Assembly: GCA_020650975.1 (NCBI GenBank)
Contig: JAIPMN010006621.1
Span: 1-36,686, forward strand
Reading direction: 5' to 3'
Source: Apostichopus californicus
Lineage: Eukaryota > Echinodermata > Holothuroidea > Aspidochirotida > Stichopodidae
DNA length: 36,686 bases
Shown: positions 25,501-35,800 of the stretch, in pieces
How positions within the stretch are numbered: the first letter of the stretch is position 1
Layout: the number at the start of each line of letters is the position of its first letter
The notes under the pieces: generated by a model
The model's database searches: none
Seen by the model: only the letters and a program-made list of their open reading frames with translations
What the model was told of the DNA's origin: nothing
Translations under genes and position numbers: made by a program

Positions 25501-27651
25501 ATCCACATCTTCAGTGGCACTCTTGGTTCTGCTTGCAGCCCGGATAACGTTGACGTTAATAACAATCAGGTTCTTGTCCGATGGTTTTCATTTGTTTTCC
25601 CTTGATCATATCCAATGTGATCCTGGAATGCAGAATCTGCCATACACTGTGGCACAATACTCGTAGGAGATATTCCGCGATGAAACTATGCAGGTCGTTG
25701 TACACATGTACCTGCACGACATTCATTGGAAGAGTCATGCATGGCATGCTTTGTGTTGTTGTTTGTGGGTTACTGGTTCAACTTCCGTATTATGGACTAT
25801 ACCAAATATTCTAGGGAATGAGAAATTACTTAATAAAATAATAGCTAAGAGGTATAAATTTACGAAACTAATCCGGCCTAAAGTACCTTTTATTATAAAT
25901 TTAAAATATAAATTATTGTAAAAAATTAATCTTTTTTATCTTATGTAACTATTAATCTTATATTAAATTTTCAATTCTACCCAGGTATAAACTGCTCCTC
26001 CATGACTAATTGAAACAGTCAGCTCACAAAGTGGTGGCAGCACTCATATTTTGCATTCTGCAAGTAAATACAGTTTCGCACTAACGTCATATCATTAGTT
26101 CGTAACAATTTAAAACCAAGGGGTAATGCTCTATTATTTTTTTCAGGCGTAGATCGAGGGGATTTCAAAATCACAGAAAATATTAGCTATAGGCACAACT
26201 TTACGTGTAAATCTAATTATATATCTAATTTATAACTAAAGTGTGCCTCAAAATGCACTATTTCACGTCTCATTAACAGTTTCAGGTTCTTTTCGGGAGG
26301 GACTCCCACACCCCTTTACATGGGAGTCGGCTTCAACGACCACATCCGTCTTTTATAAACTTCTGGATCCGACCCTGATTTTGGACACACACAAGCAATT
26401 TATTGCCTGTATGACTTTTGATAGTCCATACTAATTCATATATCAATATTCCTTTGCTTGCTTCTTTACCTTCGGTCAGAGATTCTCACCAACTGTTGCC
26501 ATTGTTCCTGCGGCTGGTTCAATATACTTGCAGCGAAGATGAAAGATGGCCAAACGAAGGTATGATCACATAAAGTATTCGTTGAGATATAGGTCGGGCG
26601 CTGGGGACAAGTATGTCACAGGACCCCTTTTGGCACTCTTTGTATAGCCTATGCTTCTCGGCCCCTCAAGTTCCCTGACTTTCTGGCGTCAGGCCTATCC
26701 AAGGTGGGGGTCATTTTGTGGACCGAGATTAAGCAATTGGATTAAATTACATTAATCATTACCGTTACCCTTATATGACAATGAAATTCTATTGAAATAA
26801 TGATGGAAATGATGTTCAACTGAAAAGCAATAAAAAAATCGATTACTGTTTTCATTCTCAAAGGTAAGGTCTACACTATTTAAACATTATGTGACACTGT
26901 CGGTTATAAATGCTCGATTTGTCCATTTTAGACATGGCTCTAGAATGTTTTCTGGCGTCACTAACAAATTAGTATTCTTAGACAACAAATAATAAACATT
27001 CTGACACTCGGGCAGGATGGGGCAATTAATTAATTATTCGCCCCATTCGCAATCTATTTGTGTGGGCGGGAGAACAGGGGTAAGAGCTGAGAGGGAAGGA
27101 GTCTGACAGGACGAATTGAACCCATATCATCTCACCATCACGCAATCGGGTACGGCATTGATGGGACCTTTCCACCACTACGTTTGTAAGCACTACGTGT
27201 TTTACCGTATACAGTTTGTATTGTATGGTTTCTTACGGTGACTGTTATAAGAATCAGGAAATATGTAGTCATTGTGTCACTATAAAACGCGACTTCTCAA
27301 CAGATTTACATATATTTGTCGAGGTGAAGACTCAGTAACTTATACATCTCAGTAGCGTTGGAAGCTACCAGACAGTGCTTCCCATGTCAGAGGCGTCCAC
27401 AGCACCCCTCAATATTTTCAAAACGGGGGGGGGGCCCTGCCTCTGCCCTCCCCCACCCCATACACCTTTGCATCTTCAATGATTTCTCAAAATGTTGAGA
27501 TGTTGAGTAACAATGACAATTCGTCACAAGATTATATTTGTTCGATTATAAAGTTACACTGAAATTACAGTATCATAGCGGAATAAGCGTTTTTTTTTTG
27601 TTCACATAATTCTAAATAGCGCCATCAGTTTGAGTTGAAACTAGCAGGCGA
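25501..27651. other. Intergenic or intronic stretch with repeat scraps
   Basis: A slightly more GC-rich patch (about 25500-25800) could be a promoter or 5' UTR exon region, but no start signal is clear. cttctggatccgaccctg near 26361 and ggcgtccacagcacccc near 27401 look like repeat fragments. No gene is supported. Confidence 0.45.
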
Positions 27652-27755
27652 CGCAGAGCTGTATGTCTCTATACGGCTCCTGAAGGGGGGGGGGGCATTC
27701 AGAAAAGCGCCTCCTTATCGGACTATTCAAAGCCGTATATATCTACGGCTCTGCG
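27652..27755. repeat. Short palindromic element (about 104 bp)
   Basis: cgcagagctgtatgtctc (27652 onward, arm to 27678) is the imperfect inverted complement of agccgtatatatctacggct plus ctgcg (27731-27755). The centre contains an 11-base G run. The flanks ggcga and attgt do not match, so no target duplication is visible. It could be a tiny MITE or a hairpin. Confidence 0.6.
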
Positions 27756-28180
27756 ATTGTTATGTCACAATCTTTCCGAGAGACAAAGTGAATAAGTTCT
27801 TCACAGACGTTGCTAGAGCACTTTGGTTGCATCCAATGAAATTCAGCTAAGGCGGGTCACTTGCGTATAGTAGAAAATCAACTAGGTATCATGTCTACTA
27901 CAATGCTATAACACTAGACCTATCTTTTTAGCTCTCTGCTGTAGACCTTTCGCCCCAAGGACTGAATTGTCGGCGGCTCAGAACAGGTTCACCGCAGTGT
28001 CCGAGCATGGAGATATATAGCTCCATGGTCCAAGGTACCGAAGCTAACACGTCGATCTTCTCTTGGTCCACTCTGATCTTATCAGAAATATATAGGCATG
28101 GCCATGTAAGGTGGTATAGTTTCGCCCGTGGCACAAAATGCTCCTCTTCTATCAAGGTTCCAAGGTTTGGATTCTAGTAG
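27756..28180. other. Unassigned sequence upstream of the LINE remnant
   Basis: The minus-strand frame at 27928-28155 shows no domain. The stretch may be an unrecognised part of the LINE or host DNA. No gene is supported. Confidence 0.4.
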
Positions 28181-28547
28181 AAGAGGGCTACTAGGATGAT
28201 TAGTTCCTTAAAGAGTGTTCCTTATTATAGGCGGTTACAACTGTTGAATCTCACCACACTGAACCTCAAGAGGTTACGTGGGGACTTGATTCAGGTTTTC
28301 AAGATTGTGTATGGTTTGACAATTTATCCTTTACCGACTTTTTCATGTTTGCTAATAGTAGTTGTACCAGAGGTCATTGTTTTAAACTCCAAAAGTCACA
28401 AAGTAGGATTAATATTCGGCATAACTTTTTTCTAATAGGGTTGTGAATGAGTGGAACGGTTTGCCTGAGAAAGTTGTACTTGCAAGTAGTGTCAATGGGT
28501 TTAAGAATGCTTTGGACAAGCACTTTAAGCATTGTAATCGGGTCTGA
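28181..28547 (+). pseudogene. Decayed 3' end of a CR1/L2-like LINE reverse transcriptase ORF
   Basis: The plus strand encodes KRATRMI, then RRLQLLNLTTLNLKRLRGDL and IQVFKIVYGL. After a frameshift it resumes with CTRGHCFKL, and after another with VVNEWNGLPEKV, ASSVNGFKNALDKHF and a TGA at 28545-28547. This is the typical C-terminal tail of CR1/L2/jockey-clade non-LTR retrotransposon polyproteins, downstream of the reverse transcriptase palm. The 5' part is missing, which is usual 5' truncation. The frame breaks show it is dead. The sequence to about 28640 looks like its 3' UTR. Confidence 0.8.
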
Positions 28548-28640
28548 GTGTTTGTGTCTTCAGTTTTTTCTCTCCTATATGGTCCTTCATGGGGACTTGA
28601 GTGTCCCTCCTGATCCTTGTTTTCTACTAAACTAAACTTG
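28548..28640 (+). repeat. Probable 3' UTR and terminal repeat of the LINE remnant
   Basis: Follows the TGA of the reverse-transcriptase remnant and ends in tactaaactaaac at about 28625. This is a short TAAAC-type tandem tail of the kind that terminates many CR1/L2-like elements. The downstream boundary is approximate. Confidence 0.5.
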
Positions 28641-29670
28641 ACCGGTAGCTCTTCTGCTTCTGCCTCTTCATCATTAAGAGCCTACTTTGTTACTGAACCA
28701 AAAATGCCAGCAGGAAATCATTCACACGTTGAGTTTCTTCGATTGTATTTTCCAATCTATTTTATCAATCAACAAAGTGTTCTGTGTTGTAATATTTACA
28801 AGGTGCTTACTGCGAAGTTAACATGACTCCGCTTGGGTTCGAAGCCAGCTTCAAAGTTATTGCTGTGAACGCCCATACAGATATAATTCTAGGTTATGAA
28901 CACTGTTATTTATAGATGCTGGCTTCACACTGGTGAGAAAGCTCGCTCTCTTACCACTTATATTCAGATAAAGTTTTAACTGATCATTTTTCTTGCTGAA
29001 TTTAGGTTTCAATGATTGATAGATTGACCCTACCCGATGGTTTGAATTAAGCTTCTCAACAAACTGTCAAACCAAGAGAATGTAGATATTAGTCATGATC
29101 AGAGATAAAAAGATAATACTTAGAATGTAACACGAATTCTGAACTCCTTCACAATAATCTTCATTTAACATTGTGAAAGGCAGTAAGCAAGAGTGACTTT
29201 ACAACACGTCAGTGTCGGAAAGATGGGACATGTGGTGTGGCCGGTAGGATGGGGGAAGGGTGGACATGTAAAAGAGGAGAACCAAATTATTCCCAGGTAT
29301 CGAGGAATATTTAAGTTCAAAATTAAAAAGTGGCAACTAAGGACTTTGAGGATGACAGTACTTAAAAAAAAATCAAACGGCATTACTGTTTCTATAGGGA
29401 CTCCATCCTCCCACTCCACAGCAATCATGGATGTTGGTCAGGAAATTCAAAAGTCTACCCCATTATCATAGCTCATGTATATATGTTCAGATACTCTACA
29501 GGGACATGGGTAATCATCTATGCATTTACGAGAACAAGGAGAAAAAACTACGACAGAGAAATGTTCGTCTTTAACACTTCCGGTGTCCAGAAATGCGGGA
29601 TGCTGCATACAATAATTTTAGGTGATATTAATTCTCGTCCAGTTCCAAAGTTTGGCGCTAAGAAGGTGCC
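28641..29670. other. Gap between the LINE remnant and the ACADL-like stop codon
   Basis: Includes the 3' UTR of the ACADL-like gene (minus strand, below 29671), but no clear polyadenylation signal was found to end it. The overlapping frames around 29165-29471 look non-coding. Confidence 0.5.
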
Positions 29671-29848
29671 TTAGTCCTTGATGATATCTCGTGCGATAAG
29701 TTCTCTCATTATCTCGTTACTTCCTGCATATATTGGATACACACGGCTGTCAGTGAAAGCTCTCGCTATTGGATACTCCAACATGTAGCCCCACCCACCG
29801 TGGAGTTGTAGGCATTCATTGGCTACTCTACAACTTAGATCGGAAGCC
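29671..29848 (-). CDS. ACADL: ACADL-like terminal coding exon
   Basis: 178 nt from acceptor ccgttgcag to TAA at 29673-29671. One base completes Trp, then 58 residues follow from ASDLSCRVANECLQLHGGWG to ELIARDIIKD. It carries the second acyl-CoA dehydrogenase signature (Q-x2-GG-x-GY, then E, R and D at the required spacings). The IYAGSNEIMRELIAR tail places Ala where MCAD has its catalytic Glu. I see no clear AATAAA signal close downstream, so the 3' UTR end is undetermined. Confidence 0.95.
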
Positions 29849-32800
29849 CTGCAACGGATACAAAACAATTGTACTTGGTAAGATTCACATAATTAATTAT
29901 TTGTCAATGAACGGTTGATAAAAATATTGGTTACAAGGCCTTATTCTACGTTTTCTACCCCCCCCCCCCACCCCCTGCCTCTTCACCGAAGAATAACCAC
30001 CAATCATTAGAAATGCTGTTATCGTCTCCGATTACAATTTGGAGAACCTGTTGTAAGCATTTATATAAATAAACTAAACCTTTTAAATGACTTCTATTAA
30101 GGTACAAGGAGGTATTTTCTCTCCTATAGCAAACATCAGAAGGGAAATTGGACTACCCCCTCTAATTCCTTGTAGTAACGGCACATGATTCCATCCGCAT
30201 TGATACCCCAGTCCTTATTCGTATCATTATACTCACCAATATTTACTCATTGATTCCATCCGTATTGATACCCCAGTCCTTATTCGTATCATTATACTCA
30301 CCAATATTTACTCATTGATCCCATCGTAGAGTCAAGTGAACCTTCCGTCTGTAGTTCAATACATTTGTCAACGAAAGAACGGCTGACACAGATCTCTGTC
30401 TTCAACGCAGCTAATTTGTGTTGTATCGTCTAAAATAATAATCATAATAAAACTACTTTGTCACACAAATGATTTTTCAGAAAAACAAGCTGCATACATC
30501 AATAAATTTTGTTACTCTACAGAGCCGAGTTTATACAAAGGCTCTGTATAATAAACAAAACAGAGCGCTCTTAAACTCAAATTAAAAACTCAAACTAGTG
30601 GAGCGCAGGTGAGGAAAGTACTTACGTCTTGATTAAGACCAATACGTGGGTGGCTGTAGCCAGAGTTACGATGAACACAGCACACAACCAGTTCTTTTCA
30701 CCGTTACTCTGTAACTATGACAATGTACTTCCTCCAAAAATATTTTTCTCATAGAAGCATTTGTTAAATTACCTGCAATTTGGACAAAGTTTTCCCAAAT
30801 GCCTTCCTTTTACGGACGTAATCTCTGGTCATCTCAAACATACATTCTGCATGAGACTGTGCTTCTATGGCAACCACGAGCCTTTCACGAGGGAGTTGGT
30901 TCATCAACAGATAGAATCCTCTGTTTTGTAGTTCTTCTCCTCCCAATAAGGCCGAACTTGGCAGTCGAACATCATCAAAAAACAATTCTGCTGTGTCCTG
31001 TTTAATTCGATTAATACAATTATCAGAAATATTTAACAATATAACACTCAGACATATGGGATAAACGCAGCAAATATCTTAACATGTCTTTTCAAATAAA
31101 TGTTAGCTTATGCACGTATATTCCGTTTAACGCATATCGACATGGCCTAAACAGAATAAGTAAGGCCCCCTTTTGTAGCCAGGGACCACATAGAGAAGAC
31201 AGAAAAAGAATTGCCAGTGAACATTTTTGGACTCTGCAAGAGCGGTCCTTTGTGGTGTTCTTTGTTCCCATTGTATTCAATTGTTTTTCGTAAAGCTCAT
31301 GCAGTATTGCCTTCAATACTTCAAACAAGTTCATAAAGTGGAAACTCATGGTTAACCATCGGTAAGCATTTCAATGGTTGCTTTCTCACCGAGTCATTTA
31401 CGAGTCTAGTCCAAAGTTATACTCGCCACCACCCCTCCGCCCCCCCCCCCCGCCCCACCTCGACAGAGAGTCACAGTCTAATACTCCAAGCCAGTACTGA
31501 TATAGTATTTAAGGCTTTCGTGTCAATATCATCTTCTTATTGTCATATTTGCTTTATCAATCACCCTATTCCAAAGTTCAGACCTTCTCCTAACGTGTGT
31601 AAATGTATGTTTGCATGTGTATGGGAATGGATGCGGTATTCTCGCATAAACTAATTCTTGTTTTCTCGGAATTTAGCCTCAGACGCCAGCTGGTCAAATT
31701 TTGCAATAAACATACCACACTACACTATCCTCTCATATATCGTGCATTTAAAGCATTCGTATTGACAGTATGAACAGTTCCTAACCTTGTTCTGATAGAA
31801 ACAGGATATGTTTACAGCACACACTGTCAATATAAAAGCTTTGAAGCATGACACGAAAGTACAGTACAAATATAAGAAAAATTGATCCCACTGAATGACC
31901 TCAGTATTTGGACGTCGGGCCATGAGTATATTCTTCACGTTAATTAAATTAAATTGATGATGAAGTCAGCTCCTCAGTGCAGGCTTAAATATTAATGTCA
32001 ATCCATTAATTCATAAATTCTTAGAAACCCAACCATAACGTGTTTCTTTTAACTCCATATCAACACAGAGCACCATTGGATAACATACACCATTTGTAAG
32101 ATATGGTTAACATGATATTTTAGGCCATAAAAGTCTTTGATTTTCCCATTGATTTGCAACTAAGGAACTGACGTAATATGATCTCTGTTTTAGACTAAGT
32201 AGTCAAGTCACTGTATTTGATTTGTCTAATGCAGGGGTGGGCAACCTTTTTCAATGAATGGGCCAGATATAAGGAGTAAAAAATGGACTGGGCCGCACCT
32301 AACCAACGACCTGCTGTTGATTTCAAACTCATGATTCCGAGGACTTGGTAAGCAATTTTCAAGCAATTGGTGTGTGTTCTTAATCAGTGGCGGAGCTAGG
32401 GGTATTGGTCAGGGGGGGGGGCGAGAATGGTCTGTAGGGGCGCTTTCGACACTATCTAAGCGGAGCGCCACCACGGGTTGGCGCGGAGCGTACAAAAAAT
32501 TTTTTGAGTAAAGATACTCCCTAAATCGCCGGAAATGACCCTTTCCGGGCCTTGCTAATTTGCAGATAAACGAAGAATAAATAGCCGTTAGAGCATTTTG
32601 TCAGAAAACTACACCAACAAACTGACAAATGTCAATAGGTAGATGAGAGCGCAATAAAAAAGTCAATAATCGCGAATAAGTAAAAAGTGGTAAAAAGCTG
32701 AAAAGGGCGCCAGCCGTCCATTTGAGTCCGTCAGGGGGGGGGGGGGCATTCGCCCCCCTGACTATATGGACGCTCCGCTACTGTTCTTAATCTGTATTCA

Positions 32801-35800
32801 CAAAAACATATTGTCAATATTCCGGTACAGTTCATACTTAATGAGGATAATAGGCCTACCTGACAGCATCATTAGTGCCGATAAATTGTAAGCAGCTAGC
32901 TCGTTTTTTGTGATGATTTTTTTTCTTTACCTTGAGACATCTCACGGGCCGCAAAAAAATCACTGACGGGCCGCATGTGGCCGCGGGCCGTAGGTTGCCC
33001 ACCCCTGGCCGTTAAAGGATGGTCAGAGGGAGGGGCCTGCTGGTGCAGTGTATATCATTAGTCAACAGTTTAATATTATTTGTGCCCTGTATTGTTTCAT
33101 TTTGTGTTTACCGATGTTTAGCTATTTCTTTTTTTGTGAGGGCGAGGAGAAATGGGTGGGAAGACTGTATGTTTCATACCCATAAATGGCTGTGCTACTA
33201 CTGTGTATGCCCAAGTGCATTCTAGAACATTTGCTCACACGCAAACCGTAAACGACATCGATGAACAATTTCAGTCACGTACAAGGATGATTAGAGAGAT
33301 AAGTTCATGTGACAATGATTGATTATGAAACTGTTTAGACAACAAATAAATGCATGATGACAGACTCTTTGACAGTTCCCAGGTTTGCCTGAATCTTTTC
33401 CTGCAAGACGTTTGTTTCCATTTGCTTAAATTTGCATTTGACGTTGAATTTAATCAACCATTTCCCCCCCCCCCACCCCTCTCAGGAGGATAATAGGCCT
33501 ACCTGACAGCATCATTAGTGCCGATAAATTGTAAGCAGCTAGCTCGTTTTTTGTGATGATGTAATATAGATTGATTTTTTTCTTTTTCTTAAGACATCTC
33601 ACGGGCCGCAAAAAAATCACTGGCGGGCCGCATGTGGCCCGCGGGCCGTAGGTTGCCCATCCCTGGTACTATACTCTAATGGGTCAATTCTTCGAAATTA
33701 AGACTGGTATGTTGATATACAACCTGCACTGATAGCGGTGCTTGTTAACTGTCTATATAACATATCAAAATTAAAGTAGTACCTAAAGTCACCCTGTTAA
33801 ATCAAACTTACGAATTATTTCACTACATTTATTCTTTTTCCTTTTGTTTTGGGAACTTACAGTAGAGTGATTTCCAATTTTCTCAAGAATTCTTCCTTTG
33901 TTGAATCCTGGCATGCCATCTTCAACCAAGAAGAGAGAGATCCCGTGAGCTTTCTTCTTCGCATCGAGATCTGTGACGGCTACAACGATGGTTACACCCG
34001 CCAGGTAACCATTAGTGATGAATACCTAGAACACATGATAATTCAAGTAAATTATCTTAGTTGCCTTTATCCACGCTACATTTTTGCATTGTTCAATTGT
34101 TTATAGAATTTATCAATTTCTGAAATGATTGCATGTAGAAAAAAATGCAGCCGACCTCGTTTTGACATGGATATTATGAAAGCAAATTATATCTGCAAAT
34201 TTGTATCCTCTCNCCCCCCCCCCCCCCCCAACCTCTCCAGCTTTCTAGCTCCAAACCACATTATACACTGATTAACGATAGAGAATTTTCTTTACCTATC
34301 TCTTAATGCCCCTTCTCCATTTACCTTTTCCCGTACCAGACTACAAATCACTACAGCCTAAGAGATATATTCATGCGTAATGACAAAACTTGCCCCATAC
34401 CTTGCTACCATTCAGAATCCAGTCGTCACCGTCCTTCTTTGCGTAGGTTTTTATTCCCTGGAGGTCACTGAAAAATTGCGAAATGTTCGGAAAGTCAAAT
34501 CTCAGTAATGCATCCAAGTTATGTTAAAACATACTGACTTGGTACTTTAGTGAGCTATATATTGAATCGAATCACGTAATTAGTGAGTCTCACCAACGAT
34601 TTAACTTTACGCAGTACATTCATGGTATATGCTTAACCTAGTGGTCCATGGCCATGCACTGGCACGTTTCTCTGCCAATCATGTTCTGTAAAAGTCTGTG
34701 CTTTGATTTATGCAGGAACCTCGGTTGATAAATGATGAGACAGCCCTCTGATATATCTGTATAAACCCGTGTACTATGCATAGTACCTCAAAGGGACTTT
34801 AGCAGGGACGGTCAGGTCATACGGCATACGGGCCCGGAACCGTTCATTGCGGCGCTGCGTCCGACTCCTGTGTTCACTGCGCCTGCTTACATCAATTTGC
34901 GTGGTCTTCATAAGATTGGTTGAATTGGCGACAATCCGCGTGCCCCTTTCACCTTTAGACCTATAACGCGCGTTGTTTAGAATAAAATCAAACATGTGGT
35001 TATCCTTGTCAAACACACCCAAGGCATCCCAGTCCATTCAAAGTAGGACTTTTTCAAGTCAGCATGTCACGCCATTCCCAGTGCATTGTACAACTGGACA
35101 GATATATAGCGTACTATAAATACGGCAGGTTGTAAGCTTATAGTGTGGAGGTAGTTGGATGGTTTTGTTGCTTACCTGCCGGCACCAGGCTCTGTCATAG
35201 CGAGAGCACCAATACATCTTCCTGCCGTCATTGCTGGTACGAACTTCTCAATCTGTTCTTTGTTCCCGTATTCAGCAATGTAAGGCATAGCGATGTCACT
35301 GTGCATACCAAAGCTGGATCCTACGTGATTTGCATAACACCTAATTTAAGTGAACAGAGAAACTGTATAAAAACAAGGCCGCAATGACAGGGCCAGAAAT
35401 ATAATAATGTAAAAAGGAAGCTTCTTCGTCATCATGCAGGATGGCCACACATTATTCTTCAACTGTCCCTCTAAAGAGCAATACATAATTTATGAACATG
35501 TTAATCACCATATATACACATATTTACCATTTGTGCGGCATGCACACAGGAATCACCAAAGAATTGGACTTGCTTCATATAAGCGTTCCATCACAGACTG
35601 ATTCCTTCCCAGTACCCCGCCCCTCATCCACCCCCCCCCCCCGGGCCATCGACAAGGATATGCTGAGCAGCATTACTGTATCTGATCATCTTTAGTATTC
35701 ATTGTTGAGGCTATAGACAGCACAATGTTTGTATACAAGTCGGTGCAAACTCACATGGATGTATGTATATATGTATTTTAGATCCTCCTGCAAGCAGGAA

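Noticed and set aside
26533-26560. Short AG...GTATG bounded segment that looked like a micro-exon
   Set aside because: It has no reading-frame partner on either side, and such pairs occur often by chance.
31747-31848. Imperfect inverted repeat around tattgacagt and actgtcaata
   Set aside because: The arms hold several mismatches, with no termini or target duplication. It is too weak to call an element.
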